In this document: positions 25,401 through 36,432 of the stretch, piece by piece
How positions within the stretch are numbered: the first letter of the stretch is position 1
Layout: every line of letters starts with the position of its first letter
From: Amaranthus tricolor
Lineage: Eukaryota; Streptophyta; Magnoliopsida; Caryophyllales; Amaranthaceae
NCBI RefSeq assembly: GCF_026212465.1
Contig: NC_080049.1
Coordinates: 35,570,885 to 35,634,884, forward strand
Reading direction: 5' to 3'
DNA: 64,000 nucleotides
Notes under the pieces: model-generated
What the model saw: only the letters and a program-made list of their open reading frames with translations
What the model was told of the DNA's origin: nothing
Databases searched by the model: none
Translations under genes and position numbers: made by a program

Positions 25401-27034
25401 AACACTTCAAAATGATTAACGATAACTAATAATAACACACATTTTCATTTTTACTACTATTTAAGCTTTTAAATCACTTCAACAATTCCAAACAAAAGGA
25501 AAGAATCTTGGACATTCCGATTGTGAGAAGAGGTGTACAAGGATGAAGAAAACGGAGCATACACACACAAGCAAAAACATCAATCAATGCTTCGACACAA
25601 CAATATAAAAGGTGTCTTGAACACCTCCCACTAAAAATAGATTATGTTTCATTTACAATTCAACAACACATTAATAAAATACCACTACAAAGCTGAAATT
25701 GTTAAGCATATTGATATTAATAATGGGCATATTGTAAAAGATTCTGTTACGTAGGGTATTTCATACCAAAGTTTGTTTTAAGTTTGTTATGCACTGTGCC
25801 GCCTCATAGTTTGTTACTTCCCTCTTTCTTTCTGTTTTATGCACTGTGCCGCCTCATAGTTTGTTACTTCCCTCTTTCTTTCTGTTTTACACTGTGTATA
25901 TATAGGACCTTTTGTCCTTTGTGTAATTCATTCAATTGCATTCAATGAAATAATACAGTAGAACTTTTCCTTCTGCTTTCTGTACAAAAGCTTCTCTTCA
26001 TCAATGGCGTGCTTCGTTTAGCACCTCCTTCATCACCATTTTATCAGAAACTCTCACACTTGAGCTTAAAGTTCACTCCTTTAATAGAGATTTCATACTA
26101 ATACAAGGGAGACACACTCTAGGCTCTCAAACCCCATTTCTCTATATATTAGCCACCACACGCACTTTCTAATACTACTTTAGGCCATTTATATAACCCA
26201 CAATATCAGTAAAAGACCCTAGCAAAAGACATGGCGTGCCCCAAACCTCGCAACCAAAACAGGAAAAAAAAAAAAAAAAAAAGAACCCTAAAGGGCCTCT
26301 GACCGAGCACACTGCATTAGACTCTTTGATGTTTGTTGCTGCACACTGGGCACTCATCACCTTGTTCAAGGCGCCTCTATTGCAACCCTCTCTTTGCTTA
26401 CTTGAAGCACCATGATCAAGCCACTCAATCCCTTTGCAGTCCCCCATCATCTCTCTCAATGAGAGATGCCATGGATATCAACATCACCTCCAACACTAGG
26501 TGATTTGGCTCTTGCTTTAACACCAAAACAAATTCCAAAAATCCCCAAATTATTGTTAAAATCACTTACACAATTCAAAATGATAAATGATCAATAAAAA
26601 TAACGCCCATTTTCATTTTGACTATTTAAGCTTTTAAAATCACTTCAACAATTCCAAAAGAATCCAAAATACCCCAATTATTGCTAAAATCACATCATAT
26701 AGCATTCAAATTGATTAATAATTGATAAATAACAACATTGAATCACTTCAACGGCTCAAAAAACAAAACCCCAAATTAATTTACAAGAATAAGAGCAAAA
26801 AATTACCTTGAGAGCAGCAAAATAGTGCTTGCGATCTCGAAGCTTCTTTATAGTATCCCCAACTTCCCATTTGTAAACTCTCTTGCGACTTTTGAGGAAC
26901 TCATTCAAATTATGACGAACAGTGACTTCATCACCGCCATCTTTAAAGAGTCTACGGTACAGAGCTTCTTCCAGATACTTTTTAGACCTGTTTGCTATGT
27001 TTTTCGTTCTTCCTTTCAGTGAAAGCGAAGCCAT
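22427..27034 (-). CDS. P-class pentatricopeptide repeat (PPR) protein, At1g60770-like
   Basis: Two exons: 26807-27034 (76 codons, ATG at 27034, donor GTAATT) and 22427-23674 (415 residues plus TGA, acceptor ATGCAG), giving 491 aa. The 3.1-kb intron is phase 0. The protein starts MASLSLKGRTKN with KKYLEEALYRRLFKDGG, then EVGDTIKKLRDRKHYFAALK joined to LSDTMARRGMNM, followed by degenerate 35-residue PPR units (for example SYNSLMTMYAKNGQPERV, TYSNLASIYADAGMTDKAEN, IVNALIEAYIKDDLFDKAKE). There is no DYW or E domain, so it is P class. PPR proteins bind organellar RNA; the particular target cannot be read from sequence. Length and N-terminus match the Arabidopsis At1g60770 type as I remember it. 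A telo-box lies just upstream of the ATG and a MULE begins about 210 bp upstream. Confidence 0.93.
25701..26037 (+). mobile_element. LTR retrotransposon remnant inside the PPR intron
   Basis: It starts TGTTAAGCATATTG, has a TATA box (TATATATAGG near 25898) and a downstream AATGAAATAATACAG region, and reaches CTTCATCACCA, which is followed by TTTTATCAGAAAC. That last segment resembles a decayed tRNA-Met primer-binding site (TGGTATCAGAGC). The boundaries are inferred and no clean target duplication was found. It lies in the same orientation as the window, opposite to the PPR gene. Confidence 0.4.
25787..25888. repeat. 50-bp perfect tandem duplication
   Basis: A 50-bp unit beginning TTATGCACTGTGCCGCCTCA is repeated twice without visible change, upstream of the TATA box of the LTR remnant. 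It resembles a duplicated LTR promoter segment. Confidence 0.85.
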
Positions 27035-27096
27035 TTTTGCAGACTTCTGAGTTTTCTTCTTGGATTTGAAACTCTGATTAAAGTTTTCAGTTAGTG

Positions 27097-27104
27097 TAGG
27101 GTTT
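27097..27104 (-). promoter_or_regulatory. Telo-box upstream of the PPR gene
   Basis: AAACCCTA on the minus strand, about 63 bp before the PPR start codon. Telo-boxes are common near transcription starts of plant housekeeping and translation-related genes. I see no TATA box for this gene. Confidence 0.45.
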
Positions 27105-27235
27105 TAGAGGATTTTCATTTCATTTCATTTCGTTTCGCTATAGGGCCATTCGAAAAGATGTTTGTTATTGGAAAATGACTTTACGCTTGGGTTGGGTTTC
27201 TTGACCGGCCCTAATTGCAGTCCATCTCGACACCC

Positions 27236-30200
27236 AAACTTCTATGAAAATTTGAAATAATTAAGATAAATTAACAACAAACTGAACAAAATAAGATATG
27301 TTTCAACTTATTTTTAAAAGTAAGCATAAAAATTTCAAACTTTTAATTTAGGGCTGTTCGCAATTAGTAACTGCAAACAGGTCAAAAAAAACAAAATAGT
27401 TATTCGCAGTTATAGCTGTTTGACTTTTTTTGACCTATTCGCAATTAGTAACTGCGAACAGCTAGCTCCACAAATATGCACAGCAGCTCACTTTGTGCTC
27501 ATTTTCCCTAATTCTCAAAACACTATCTTATTCTACTCGACTTTCTCCCTACAAAACCAATATTAGACTAGCTTCAATCCATCAATTCTTGCGTTCCTCT
27601 TTCAATTTAGCACTTTAAAATTAGTCTAGGATACTCAAGCTTGCACAAAGGTAAACTTTTATGCGTTTTTTTGAGTATATGTATTGTTTTTTAGGGTTTT
27701 GATGAAGTTTGTTTATTTTCTTAAATGTAGGTTACTAGTTCTTAAATCAACATTCTTCTTAATCATCCATAACTATTCAAGATAATGTTTAATTGTTTTC
27801 ATAGCTTTATGTTGTTTTTTGAAATATTGGTGTTGATGAGCATATTGAATTAGTTGAATTTGATGTGCATTATGTATTATTAGAAATGTTGATGTTGGTA
27901 TTAGTAATATCATTTATGAACTTATTAATCGATTTATTATTTGAATTTTATGTGCATTATATATATATGAACTTAGTTACATTATGGACTTTATTATTTT
28001 GTAGACCAAAAAGATTATAACTAATGAATATAATATACTTGTATGGGCATGAAGTTGATGATGATGTTGATTTTGTTTGTATTCATGTAGAAATGACATC
28101 ATTTCGCATCACTATAGTATGTTTTTAGAATGGTTGTATTCGAGAAAGTAGTGGCAAAGTTCATTATGTTGGGGGAAGACGTAGGTTGTTTGCATGCAAC
28201 TCGAACATGGATTTGAATCAATTTAAACGTTTTATATGTTCTAAGATTAGATTGGACGCGACTAGAATTACCGTAAATATAAGCTTTAAATATGACATGA
28301 GTGGAGAATTGAGAGCCTTTCCTATTGAGGATGATGAGGCTATAGATGCTATGTGGGAGCATTCAAAGTCCACCTAAATTCCCTCTTTGGAGTTATACGT
28401 AGAAGAAGTACCCTTAGGGAATGTAGTTGCTTCTAATCCTACTTCTACCCCTATGCCTATATCAACTCAAGAAACTGTAAATCCTTTCGCTCCTTTCGCA
28501 TCTTGTACTTTTTTTCAACCCCCTACGAATCAAGTTCCAATTAATTCAATGGTTAACTTAGGAGAAAGTGATGAGATGGGACCTAGGGATGATGGAAATG
28601 TGAGTAATGATAAACTTACAACACAAATGTATGATACATAATTACATAATAGTAATATTAACTAAAGTTACTGCGGACATAGTAGTAAAGAAGATGGATT
28701 CAGCAGCTCCAGGACCCCAAGACCCTAGTGTGTTAACTATGCAGCAAGAGCACATGAGCACTCCTCTTTGGGATGCCCAGGTTAGGTGTACAATAGTAAT
28801 GATTTGCATTTTACTAATGATAACATACAAGTAACTTATTTATATGTCTGTATTCATAGGTGTCTGATACAGACACGTTAGGTACTAGACATCAAGATTT
28901 GGTGAATTACATACTAATTACATTTGCAATCCTTAGCCGTGGGCGTGAGAGCATATTCTTATCGGCCAACCTTACAGAAGCGTTGGTCGTGATGTTGCTC
29001 CTTTGCACCCCCATCAGATGCTGCATATGGTTCAAGGTGGAATTTTGCACACCGAATGCGCAAACATACCGGGACCGGTCTCGGATTCTACCGAGATTAG
29101 TTAGACCTGCTACGACCCAACCAGGTAAATATTTCAGTACTCATTAACATTACTGCAATTTCATTAATACATCATTTACATTTTCATAACATATATTATA
29201 GTTTTTGTGGGACCCATACCCTACCGAAGCCTACGCATTTGTTCCCGAGCACTCGGGGATTCAGTCAGGTGTGTGGAAGGCTTCTGTGCCATTCATATGC
29301 TTCGACATTGTCGAAGTACATCTACCAGAGCGCGTACTGCGCCAATATGGGTTGTTACAGGGCATTCCACCGCCTTGCGACACTGAACCCAAGTTACACC
29401 TGATTTCGCGCAAGAATCAGGGTACGGCGAACTGGATGGAGATCAACTGGCACCACATCGCTTGTAAGGATCATAGACTTGAGTTGCTGGCCCAAGGTGC
29501 GCCGATCGATGTTCATGGCGCACCTACTACACCGGACTACATGCCGGGGTTCCTCTCCATCACTCGCCGATGGATGACACCACGTGGCATCATCGCAACA
29601 TCACATTATGCTCCTGCTGCGCCTACGATGATCCAATTGTAAGTCTTCATTTCCATTTAAATGATTAAGTTGCCTATTACATAATATAATATTACACTAA
29701 CTAAATATTAATTGCAGGCACAAGGTGCGGTAGCAGTGATGCTGTACAGCCACGAGGAGCCGATGAGGGAGTTTGCGCAAGGCATGCTCGTCGGCACGTA
29801 GTTTCAGCACTTTATACCAGAAGTCACTGCGGATTTCTCACCGGCTACCGCCGATGCACACATCTCATCTCTTGCTTATGACTATCAATTGGAGGAGATG
29901 GACCTTTCATACCCCGTTGATGTTGCGGGGACCTCGCAGGTTGGGCCATCGCAGCCATTACAGTACCAGTCCCCTCCTCTGCCAGAGCGACAACCGAACG
30001 CCTCTTACTACCGTAGGAGGCGTAGGAGACCAACTCAATTGGATAGGGTAGATGAGGGTCATGAGCGTTAGCGTTTCGTTTTTGTGTATTTGGATTGACT
30101 ATGTATATATACACCTATATGTTTATTTAGTTGTATATTTCAAACATTTGTTTATATTTAGTTGTATATATATGTTTGTTTACTTTATCATAGCCTCTAG

Positions 30201-30469
30201 GCTTTGGCTTACGAATGTTCGGAGTTTTGGCAATGAATCATCCCGCCTGAAACATACATTGACTTGTAATAACTTATTCTAATGTCTCGAATGCAAATAC
30301 AACAAATAACAACTCAATAATTAGGAAAAAAAAAAAGTAAAGTAGTTGTTCGCAGTTCCCAAACCACAGGTTTGAGAATTACTTACTTTTGGAAATAAGT
30401 TGAAACTTATCTTATTTCGTTAATTTTGTTGCAATTTTGTCTTATACATTTCAATTTTTAAACTTTTGT
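27236..30469 (+). mobile_element. MULE carrying a decayed PMD gene
   Basis: The element is taken as 27246-30459 (3.2 kb). The left end GAAAATTTGAAATAATTAAG and the reverse of the right end (AAAAATTGAAATGTATAAG) align. The match continues for about 80 bp through ATAAGATATGTTTCAACTT and ATAAGATAAGTTTCAACTT to AAAAGTAAG. Flanks AAACTTCTAT (27236-27245) and AAACTTTTGT (30460-30469) look like an 8/10 preserved target duplication, as expected for MULEs. Subterminal palindromes lie at about 27353-27471 (GTTCGCAATTAGTAACTGCG type). Terminal sequence and architecture match the two elements at 42 and 44 kb. It begins about 210 bp upstream of the PPR start codon. Confidence 0.75.
28093..30071 (+). pseudogene. 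Decayed MULE-type N-domain plus plant mobile domain (PMD) gene
   Basis: ATG 28093 opens MTSFRITIVCF, a TAG (28126-28128), then a segment with YVGGRRRLFACNS and ITVNISFKYDMSGELRAF typical of MULE N-terminal regions, a second stop (TAA 28375-28377) and a low-complexity linker to 28641. A probable exon (MDSAAPGPQDPSVLTMQQEH, from 28693) and a frame-broken stretch around 29000-29123 (YGSRWNFAHRMRKHTGTGLG, then FYRD and TAG 29098-29100) lead to the best-preserved exon, 29202-29638. That exon reads WDPYPTEAYAFVP, SGVWKASVPFICFDIVEVHL and RVLRQYGLLQGIP, the PMD signature shared by MAIN/MAIL1-like and PP7-long-form-like proteins. The last exon, from 29718, has a TAG at 29799-29801 and ends DEGHER at 30071. 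At least four stops or shifts make it a pseudogene. Confidence 0.75.
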
Positions 30470-31420
30470 CTTTTGGGTTAGGCCATATCTAATAAGCCTC
30501 TAAATTAGGAGTACTTTTTTAGGGTGGGAACTTAGATGAGTTAGCTTCTTTACAAATTTTCAAATGAGATGATTTTATAGTGATACAATTTCTATTGGAT
30601 TAACTCAATATATACATATTTTTTACAATTAAGTAATTAGAAAAATTGGCTAATTATATCGACTCGTCTCATTATGATCAGTCTCATACAAACTTGTTGT
30701 AACTTGTTTCATATTGAAATATTTATTATTGCTCACCAGAAAATTGTTGAAATTTACAAAAGATAAAAGTAAATAGCATTTTTAAACTTTAAAAGTAAAT
30801 AATATTGTTACCAATTGGTTTAAATAATAGTAGACCTTTTTTTGTTTTCATCCTTCATTAAATTACCCGGGGTTATAGTTTCAAAATCAATCACTTGTTA
30901 AAGTGTTCGAATTAGTGTTTGTTAGAAGTTAAACTTTTTAAAAACTTTTCAAAACTATTAGAATTTTTTTAGTTATTTGTTAAACACAAAGAAATTCTCA
31001 ATACTATGCTAATATAAACAAAGGGTTAGTATGATAAATGAATTTCTCCAAAGTGCATAAAGTTTCACTTTTAATTTTGAATGTCGATTCTTTGACATTA
31101 TAACGTTAACAAACAAAACTATACTACACCACTTTCCGAGGAATATGGAATTCATGTCTAGTGTTTTAGAATAATCTCAGTCTAGTCTAATCTAAAATTT
31201 TCAGACTTTAATTTTTAATCTCAATTTTTAAAAATGGTCATCATTCATTGTGTTGCCATTCATTTTAATAAAATTATAAAAATGTCTTTAAATCTATTTT
31301 TTATTATAAAACCAAAAACTATTATCATTAACTAAAATCATTAATAATAATTACATCAAATCCAAAAATATTAATTATAAAAAAGAAAAAAAAAGAAAAA
31401 TGAACCTAATTGCATGTTTT

Positions 31421-32436
31421 GTGCTGAAATTTGATATATATTCACTTTATTGGCCATAACATTTCATAGAAAAATCACATTAATTCAATGTTTTTTGCAT
31501 TCAAAACTAGACTTCAAGATTCCAACGAATGATTATATGCCCGATTCCGATTACCGAGCCAGAAAGGACGTGTAACACCCCGGCCCCATGAACCGTTGGT
31601 AACTACTCATGGAAACTGTAGACTGGCCCCACAAACCAACACAAGTCTTTCCAGCGCACTTTGGCTTCACTCGCGCGCACCCGGGAATACTTCTCAGGAG
31701 GTCACACATCCTAAGATTACTCCCCACCAAGCACGCTTAACTGTAGAGCTCTTAGCAAATGGGCTCCCTAGAAAAGAAGATGCACCTTGTTGATATGAGT
31801 AGTCTATCAATCCTTTTTCAAGCTAAATCTAGGGTATTATAGGACGATCATTTAAAGTTTGCTTGTGCTGAAATTTGATACATGTTTACTCTTTTGGCCG
31901 TAACTTTTAATAATCGCATTAATGCAAAGTTTGTTGTATTAGAAATCAACAATATATTATATGTTCAATTCCGATAACCGAATGAGAAATGACGAACGTT
32001 TAAAGTTATGGCTAAAAGAATTTTTAGTGCATCCAGTCGTACATAAGGCACGATTGGACTGCAGTAGAGTCGCGTAAAACACGCAACTGGGTGTTGTAAA
32101 CTTTAAACGATCGTCATTTCTCACTCGATTATCGGAATTGGACATATAATATATCGTTGGAAAACTCTTGAAGTCTAGTTTCTAATGCCGCAAACCTTAT
32201 ATTAATACAATTTTCTTATAAAAAGTTATGGCTAAAAGATTGAACATATATCAAATTTCAGCACAAAAAAGCTTTAAACGATTTTCTCGCTCGGTTATCG
32301 GAATTGGTCATATAATATATCATTGGAAAAATCTTAAAATATAATTTCTAATACCACAAACATTACATTAATGTGATTTTTCTGTCAAAAGTTATGGCCA
32401 ACGAGTGAACATGTATTAAATTTCAGTACAAGCAAA
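31421..32436. repeat. Fold-back cluster: four copies of a 150-170 bp unit
   Basis: The unit runs from GTGCTGAAATTTGAT through GGCCGTAACTTTT and AATTCCGATAACCGA to GACGAWCRTTTAAAG. Copy 1 is 31421-31570 plus 31842-31857 (split by an insertion), copy 2 about 31865-32008 (same direction), copy 3 about 32098-32265 (inverted) and copy 4 about 32271-32436 (inverted). Copies 2 and 3 face each other across a spacer of about 90 bp and could form a long hairpin. The copies are diverged by point changes, so the cluster is not recent. Confidence 0.75.
31566..31846. mobile_element. Solo LTR of the TGTAAYACCC type with TSD
   Basis: A 271-bp insertion at 31571-31841 starts TGTAACACCCCGGCC and ends GGGTATTATA, inverted ends of the TRTAAYACCC type. 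It is flanked by GGACG on both sides (31566-31570 and 31842-31846). Removing it restores the repeat unit continuous with the other copies of the fold-back cluster, which confirms an insertion. The GC-rich interior with GGTCACACATCCTAAGATTA is familiar from Gypsy-type LTRs, which is recollection. The terminal A (not TG..CA) suggests one mutation. Confidence 0.75.
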
Positions 32437-33354
32437 TTTTTTTGAAATTAACGGTCGTTATTAATGCTTACCGAATTATTTTGGTGATCATTTTCATTCG
32501 CTAAGAGAGTTTTTTTAGAGAGAAGCTAGAGAGATAACGTTATGAAATTTCATTACGATAATATTTTGAAATTTTAATATATAAAAAACGGCGATACAAT
32601 AAAAAAGATGACAATTTTTTAATAATGGCTTTTTAATTTGTCAAATTAGATTAAACTGAACTGTTGGACCATGTAGCCCTTTGATTCAAGCTCTGGTCAA
32701 ATTTTTAAATTGATGCAATCCAACTCCAACTCAGCATAATTTAATTTGCTAAGATCACATAATTTTAACCGAAATTTAGAGGTAGAATTAAGACGGTGAA
32801 CTTGTGCGAAGCATCATGGTGTTTACGTTTGCACAAAGATTGTTTTTTTCTTTATTCAATTACTTTTTAATTAGTATATATTCAGGATGCTTAACACACG
32901 TTTTAAAGACTAAGCAAACATTATAATTAGGTTATTGACTTAGATAATGATGACAATTGACATGTTTAATGTTTGATTAGAAGAATAGTCGTGCTTGTAT
33001 ATAATATGGAGTAATTAGGTGGTCAAATTTAATAGGCCATTGAATCTAAGTAGCATTACTGGTCTCACCCCTCTACAACTTTCTCGTTCATGACAACACG
33101 TTTTCTATTTTTTCACAAGAACAAAAAGTTGGAGCACGTGAGATTTTATAAAGAGGACGAGGAAGATCAAAAATAAATTAGGAATATAAATAAAAAAATA
33201 TACGAAAGATTTAAATTAGACCTACAAATTAAGATGGTAGAAAATTAAAACGAATGGTGAAGAAAATTCATGTTGAAGACCATTGTAAATGATATATGGT
33301 TCATATAGCCAACTCCAATCTTTTGGGATAAAAGCTCTGGCATATCGTTTTCAA

Positions 33355-33545
33355 CTTTAGTCGGTCTCGTAATGTCCAACCCATTAAAGTTTAATGTCTA
33401 CTTGTTGTATCTTTAATACCTACTTATATAATCCTTTATACATACTTAGCTTATCATTCATGTCTACTTATAATATCCTCAATGCCTATTTATAGAATCC
33501 TTCAATATTGTGTGCCTACTTACCGTATAATTAGTCTATTTCTCT
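33355..33545. mobile_element. MITE-like repeat with degenerate CTACTTA units
   Basis: It starts AGTCGGTCTCGTAATG and contains repeated units around AATGTCTACTTATAATATCC, the same interior as the copy at 2876-3117. The right end is poorly kept. Confidence 0.45.
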
Positions 33546-35125
33546 AATTGATTATTTTAAAATTACTTAATCTACAGGTATTATCATTTGTTTTCTCCCG
33601 TCGGTTTTGAGGTTAGAATAAATGTAAAGGTGGTTCAAATGGACCAAGTCCATATATAGTAAGAGTGACATGTCTTTATGGCGTATTAACTCAATTTGCC
33701 TAATCCGGGTATATTTTGTGGACTGCCTTCTCTCTCTTCCATGATTGTGCATATACCTACTCCTTTCCCCATGATGGTCGGTGGCGCGTTTGCATTTTCA
33801 ACTTGTTAATCGTTAGAGCAAGAGATTTCAAAACAGATCCAACACTTTTATATTTATTCCTTTTTGTAATTAAGTTCAATTTGATTCGCCTTTAAAAAAG
33901 AATTCACAATTATGAAATAACCAATTTGGACAAAAAGGTCCATTTCAAATAATCTAAAACATCTAACTCAAAATCAATCTTATAACCCGAGTAAATGAAT
34001 ACAAGTAAACATAATCCAAGTAATAGTTATTAGAAAATAAGAATGATGACGCGTGACACATAGGAGTAAAAGAGTGTAAGTGTTTAAAAGTTATACTACG
34101 CCGAACATAAAAATAGTGATTATTTATTAGTGAGTAATTAAGGATATAATTACTCTTATAAGAGACTGATTCTTACTAAAATAGCTTTAAAATAATAAAC
34201 ATAATAACTCATATTAAATGAATATTAAATGAATTATTTAACTGATATATGAGATGATGTCACGGTGACCCTATCATCAATAGTTTGTGTTAGGGAACTT
34301 AGGTATGTAATCCAAAAAAAAGGTTATATTCATTAATCAAAGATTTGGATTATAGTGGTCAGTAATTAGCAAAGAGAAGCTACCACCTACCAGATTGCTG
34401 TTCAGCAAAAATCCAGCCCTCCGTCAATAAAAGAACCTCCTAGAATCTCTCACCCCACCCAATTATCTCCTTCTACCAACTTCTATTTCTTTTTAAAAGT
34501 TTTTTATTCTCCAGACATTTGGCTTAAAAGTATTATAAGGCAATTAAGAGTTAATTTTAGTAGTAAAAAGACTTCTTTTTTATTAATTTAATTTAATTCT
34601 CATCATCTAAAGAAGAATTAATTTCTCTCCTATTTGATATTTATCTACCCAGAGAAAATATATCTAAAATTTGAAATTAGAAAATTTCATTTATTTATAT
34701 TGATGATTACGTCTCAAATATTCCGTACATAAAGAAAGATTTTAAATATAATTTTTTAAAGATATAAAAAAGTTAAAATATATTTATATAAAGTTTTTTT
34801 ATATTTCGACGTAAATAATTTAAATGCATAACTTTTTAACTTTTATAAAGTGTACATACTAGCATTAAACATAGGAATTATACTTATAAATGTGGAAAAA
34901 TATTCAAATGTACCTGATATGTGATAGGTAATACCTTCCATTTACTAAAGTTCTTTCCGTTTAAATATTTTGTTTTAAGCGTAGAAAAATTTGACTACAA
35001 TTTTTGAGAGATATATATTATATAATATATTAATGTGAGATTTATTAAATTCATCTTAATGTGTATTTTATTATTTATTATTAGGTATTGTATATATACT
35101 CTCTTGTTCTGTATTGTCCCTCTCA

Positions 35126-35250
35126 ATTTGCACCTCTTTTCATTTTAGTTAATGCCACTCATTTTGCACCTCTTTCTATTTTAGTTAAAGCTACTCATTT
35201 TGCACCTCTTTCCATTTTAGTTAATGCCACTCATTTTGCACCTTTTTCCT
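35126..35250. repeat. 36-bp tandem repeat, about 3.5 copies
   Basis: The unit ATTTTGCACCTCTTTCTATT plus TTAGTTAAAGCTACTC (35161-35196) is repeated at 35197-35232, with a 35-bp version at 35126-35160 and a partial copy after. Copies differ at a few positions. The unit codes without stops in one frame, but I see no gene. Confidence 0.85.
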
Positions 35251-35997
35251 TTTCAGCAATCATGCTACTTTCTTTCTTTAAATCTCATCCACAAACTTAT
35301 TTTCTCTCCCATCTTAATCACTCATTTTTATCATCCACTTATTTATTATCTTAATCTCAAACTAAATTTCATTTTGCACTAAATTTCACACAAAATAATT
35401 TTGATGAATTCTCATTGAGACAGAGATAGTATTTTTTATTATTTTTTATGATATTAAAAGATAGTAAAATTTAAAATTATTTAACCGTGTTAAAAGTAAT
35501 TAAGATAAAAATCTTTATTTGGGATGAAGTATGCTTTTGTATTATCCAATGAATATTTATTTTTCAAAATCAATAGGTGGACACAGCGTATATTTCTCAA
35601 TCAGTTGATTGCTGGGACCCACGAGAAGAATCATGCATTTCTTTCAACAAATGAAATAAGGCCACGTGTAATGGCTCTAAAACCCATGTTCGTCTAAAAT
35701 GGATGAATTCAGAAGAGAATGAGAGGAAGCATTGGTTGGTGTCTTGGTGGTTGTGTTTCCTTTGTGTAAAAACTTGTGAGGTTGTGGTATGACTTTTCAA
35801 AAACTCATTTCTTTCCAAATTTTCTTACCAAAAACACCAAACAAACCTTAACAAAATCAAAGGGGAGAAGAAAGGAAGGATAACATTTTCAATTTCTTCA
35901 TTTTAATTCTCTTTCTTTCCTTCTTTTCTTCTCCAAATTCCCTCTTTTTTCTTTAATCTTTTGGTATCTGAATCGTTCATTTCATTCAAGTGAATTT

Positions 35998-36400
35998 AGG
36001 CTTGAGAAAGTTTGAAACTTCAGCATTTTTTTGCACTTTTAAGGTAAAAAACAAGGAAAATTAAGGGCTTTTTATGAATTTTCCCCCTCAAATCCATTTA
36101 AGGGGAATTAAGAGGAAATTTGAAGCTTTTACACCTTCTAATCAATATCTTGTTGAGAAAGCTTGAAACTTTAGCACTTTTTCATTGCAAATTATAGGTG
36201 AAAAGCAAGAAAGAATTGGGCTTTTATGATTTTATATATACCCATCAAATTCATTTAAGGGGGAAGAAAAGGAAATTTGAAGTTTTTTAAAACTTTTTTT
36301 ATCTTTATATTGTGACCATTCTTTTTCCAAATTAAAGGAGGAAAACAAGAAAGAATTAAGGGACTTTTCCCCCTTAAATACTTTTAAGGGGGGTATAATT
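35998..36400 (+). repeat. Degenerate tandem repeat in the lipase gene leader
   Basis: Three diverged units of about 100-150 bp share, in order, a TTGAGAAAGYTTGAAACTT block, AAACAAGRAAGAATTAAGGG, a CCCCYTYAAAT run and ATTTAAGGGGGAAG. They sit directly before the start codon at 36433, so they are probably transcribed as 5' leader or promoter-proximal sequence. Confidence 0.55.
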
Positions 36401-36432
36401 CATTTTCTCAATTTACAAAGAAAAAGGGAAGA

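Larger units (their letters stand above)
30470..36432. other. Intergenic region with nested repeats
   Basis: No gene supported. It holds the fold-back cluster with its solo LTR (31421-32436), a MITE-like copy (33355-33545), a 36-bp tandem repeat (35126-35250) and, near the right end, the repeated leader of the lipase gene (about 35998-36400). Confidence 0.6.

Noticed and set aside
25740..25990. Alternative solo-LTR borders TGTTACGTAG to TCTGTACA
   Set aside because: The flanking five bases (GATTC and AAAGC) do not match; the wider 25701-26037 border with a PBS-like end fits slightly better, though still weakly.
26175..26459. 94-residue minus-strand frame in the PPR intron
   Set aside because: Its core is a run of Phe produced by a poly-A tract near 26263-26282; no recognisable domain and it lies within an intron.
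29719..29801. Treating the PMD gene as intact
   Set aside because: Several in-frame stops and a frame break cannot all be removed by introns with acceptable splice sites.
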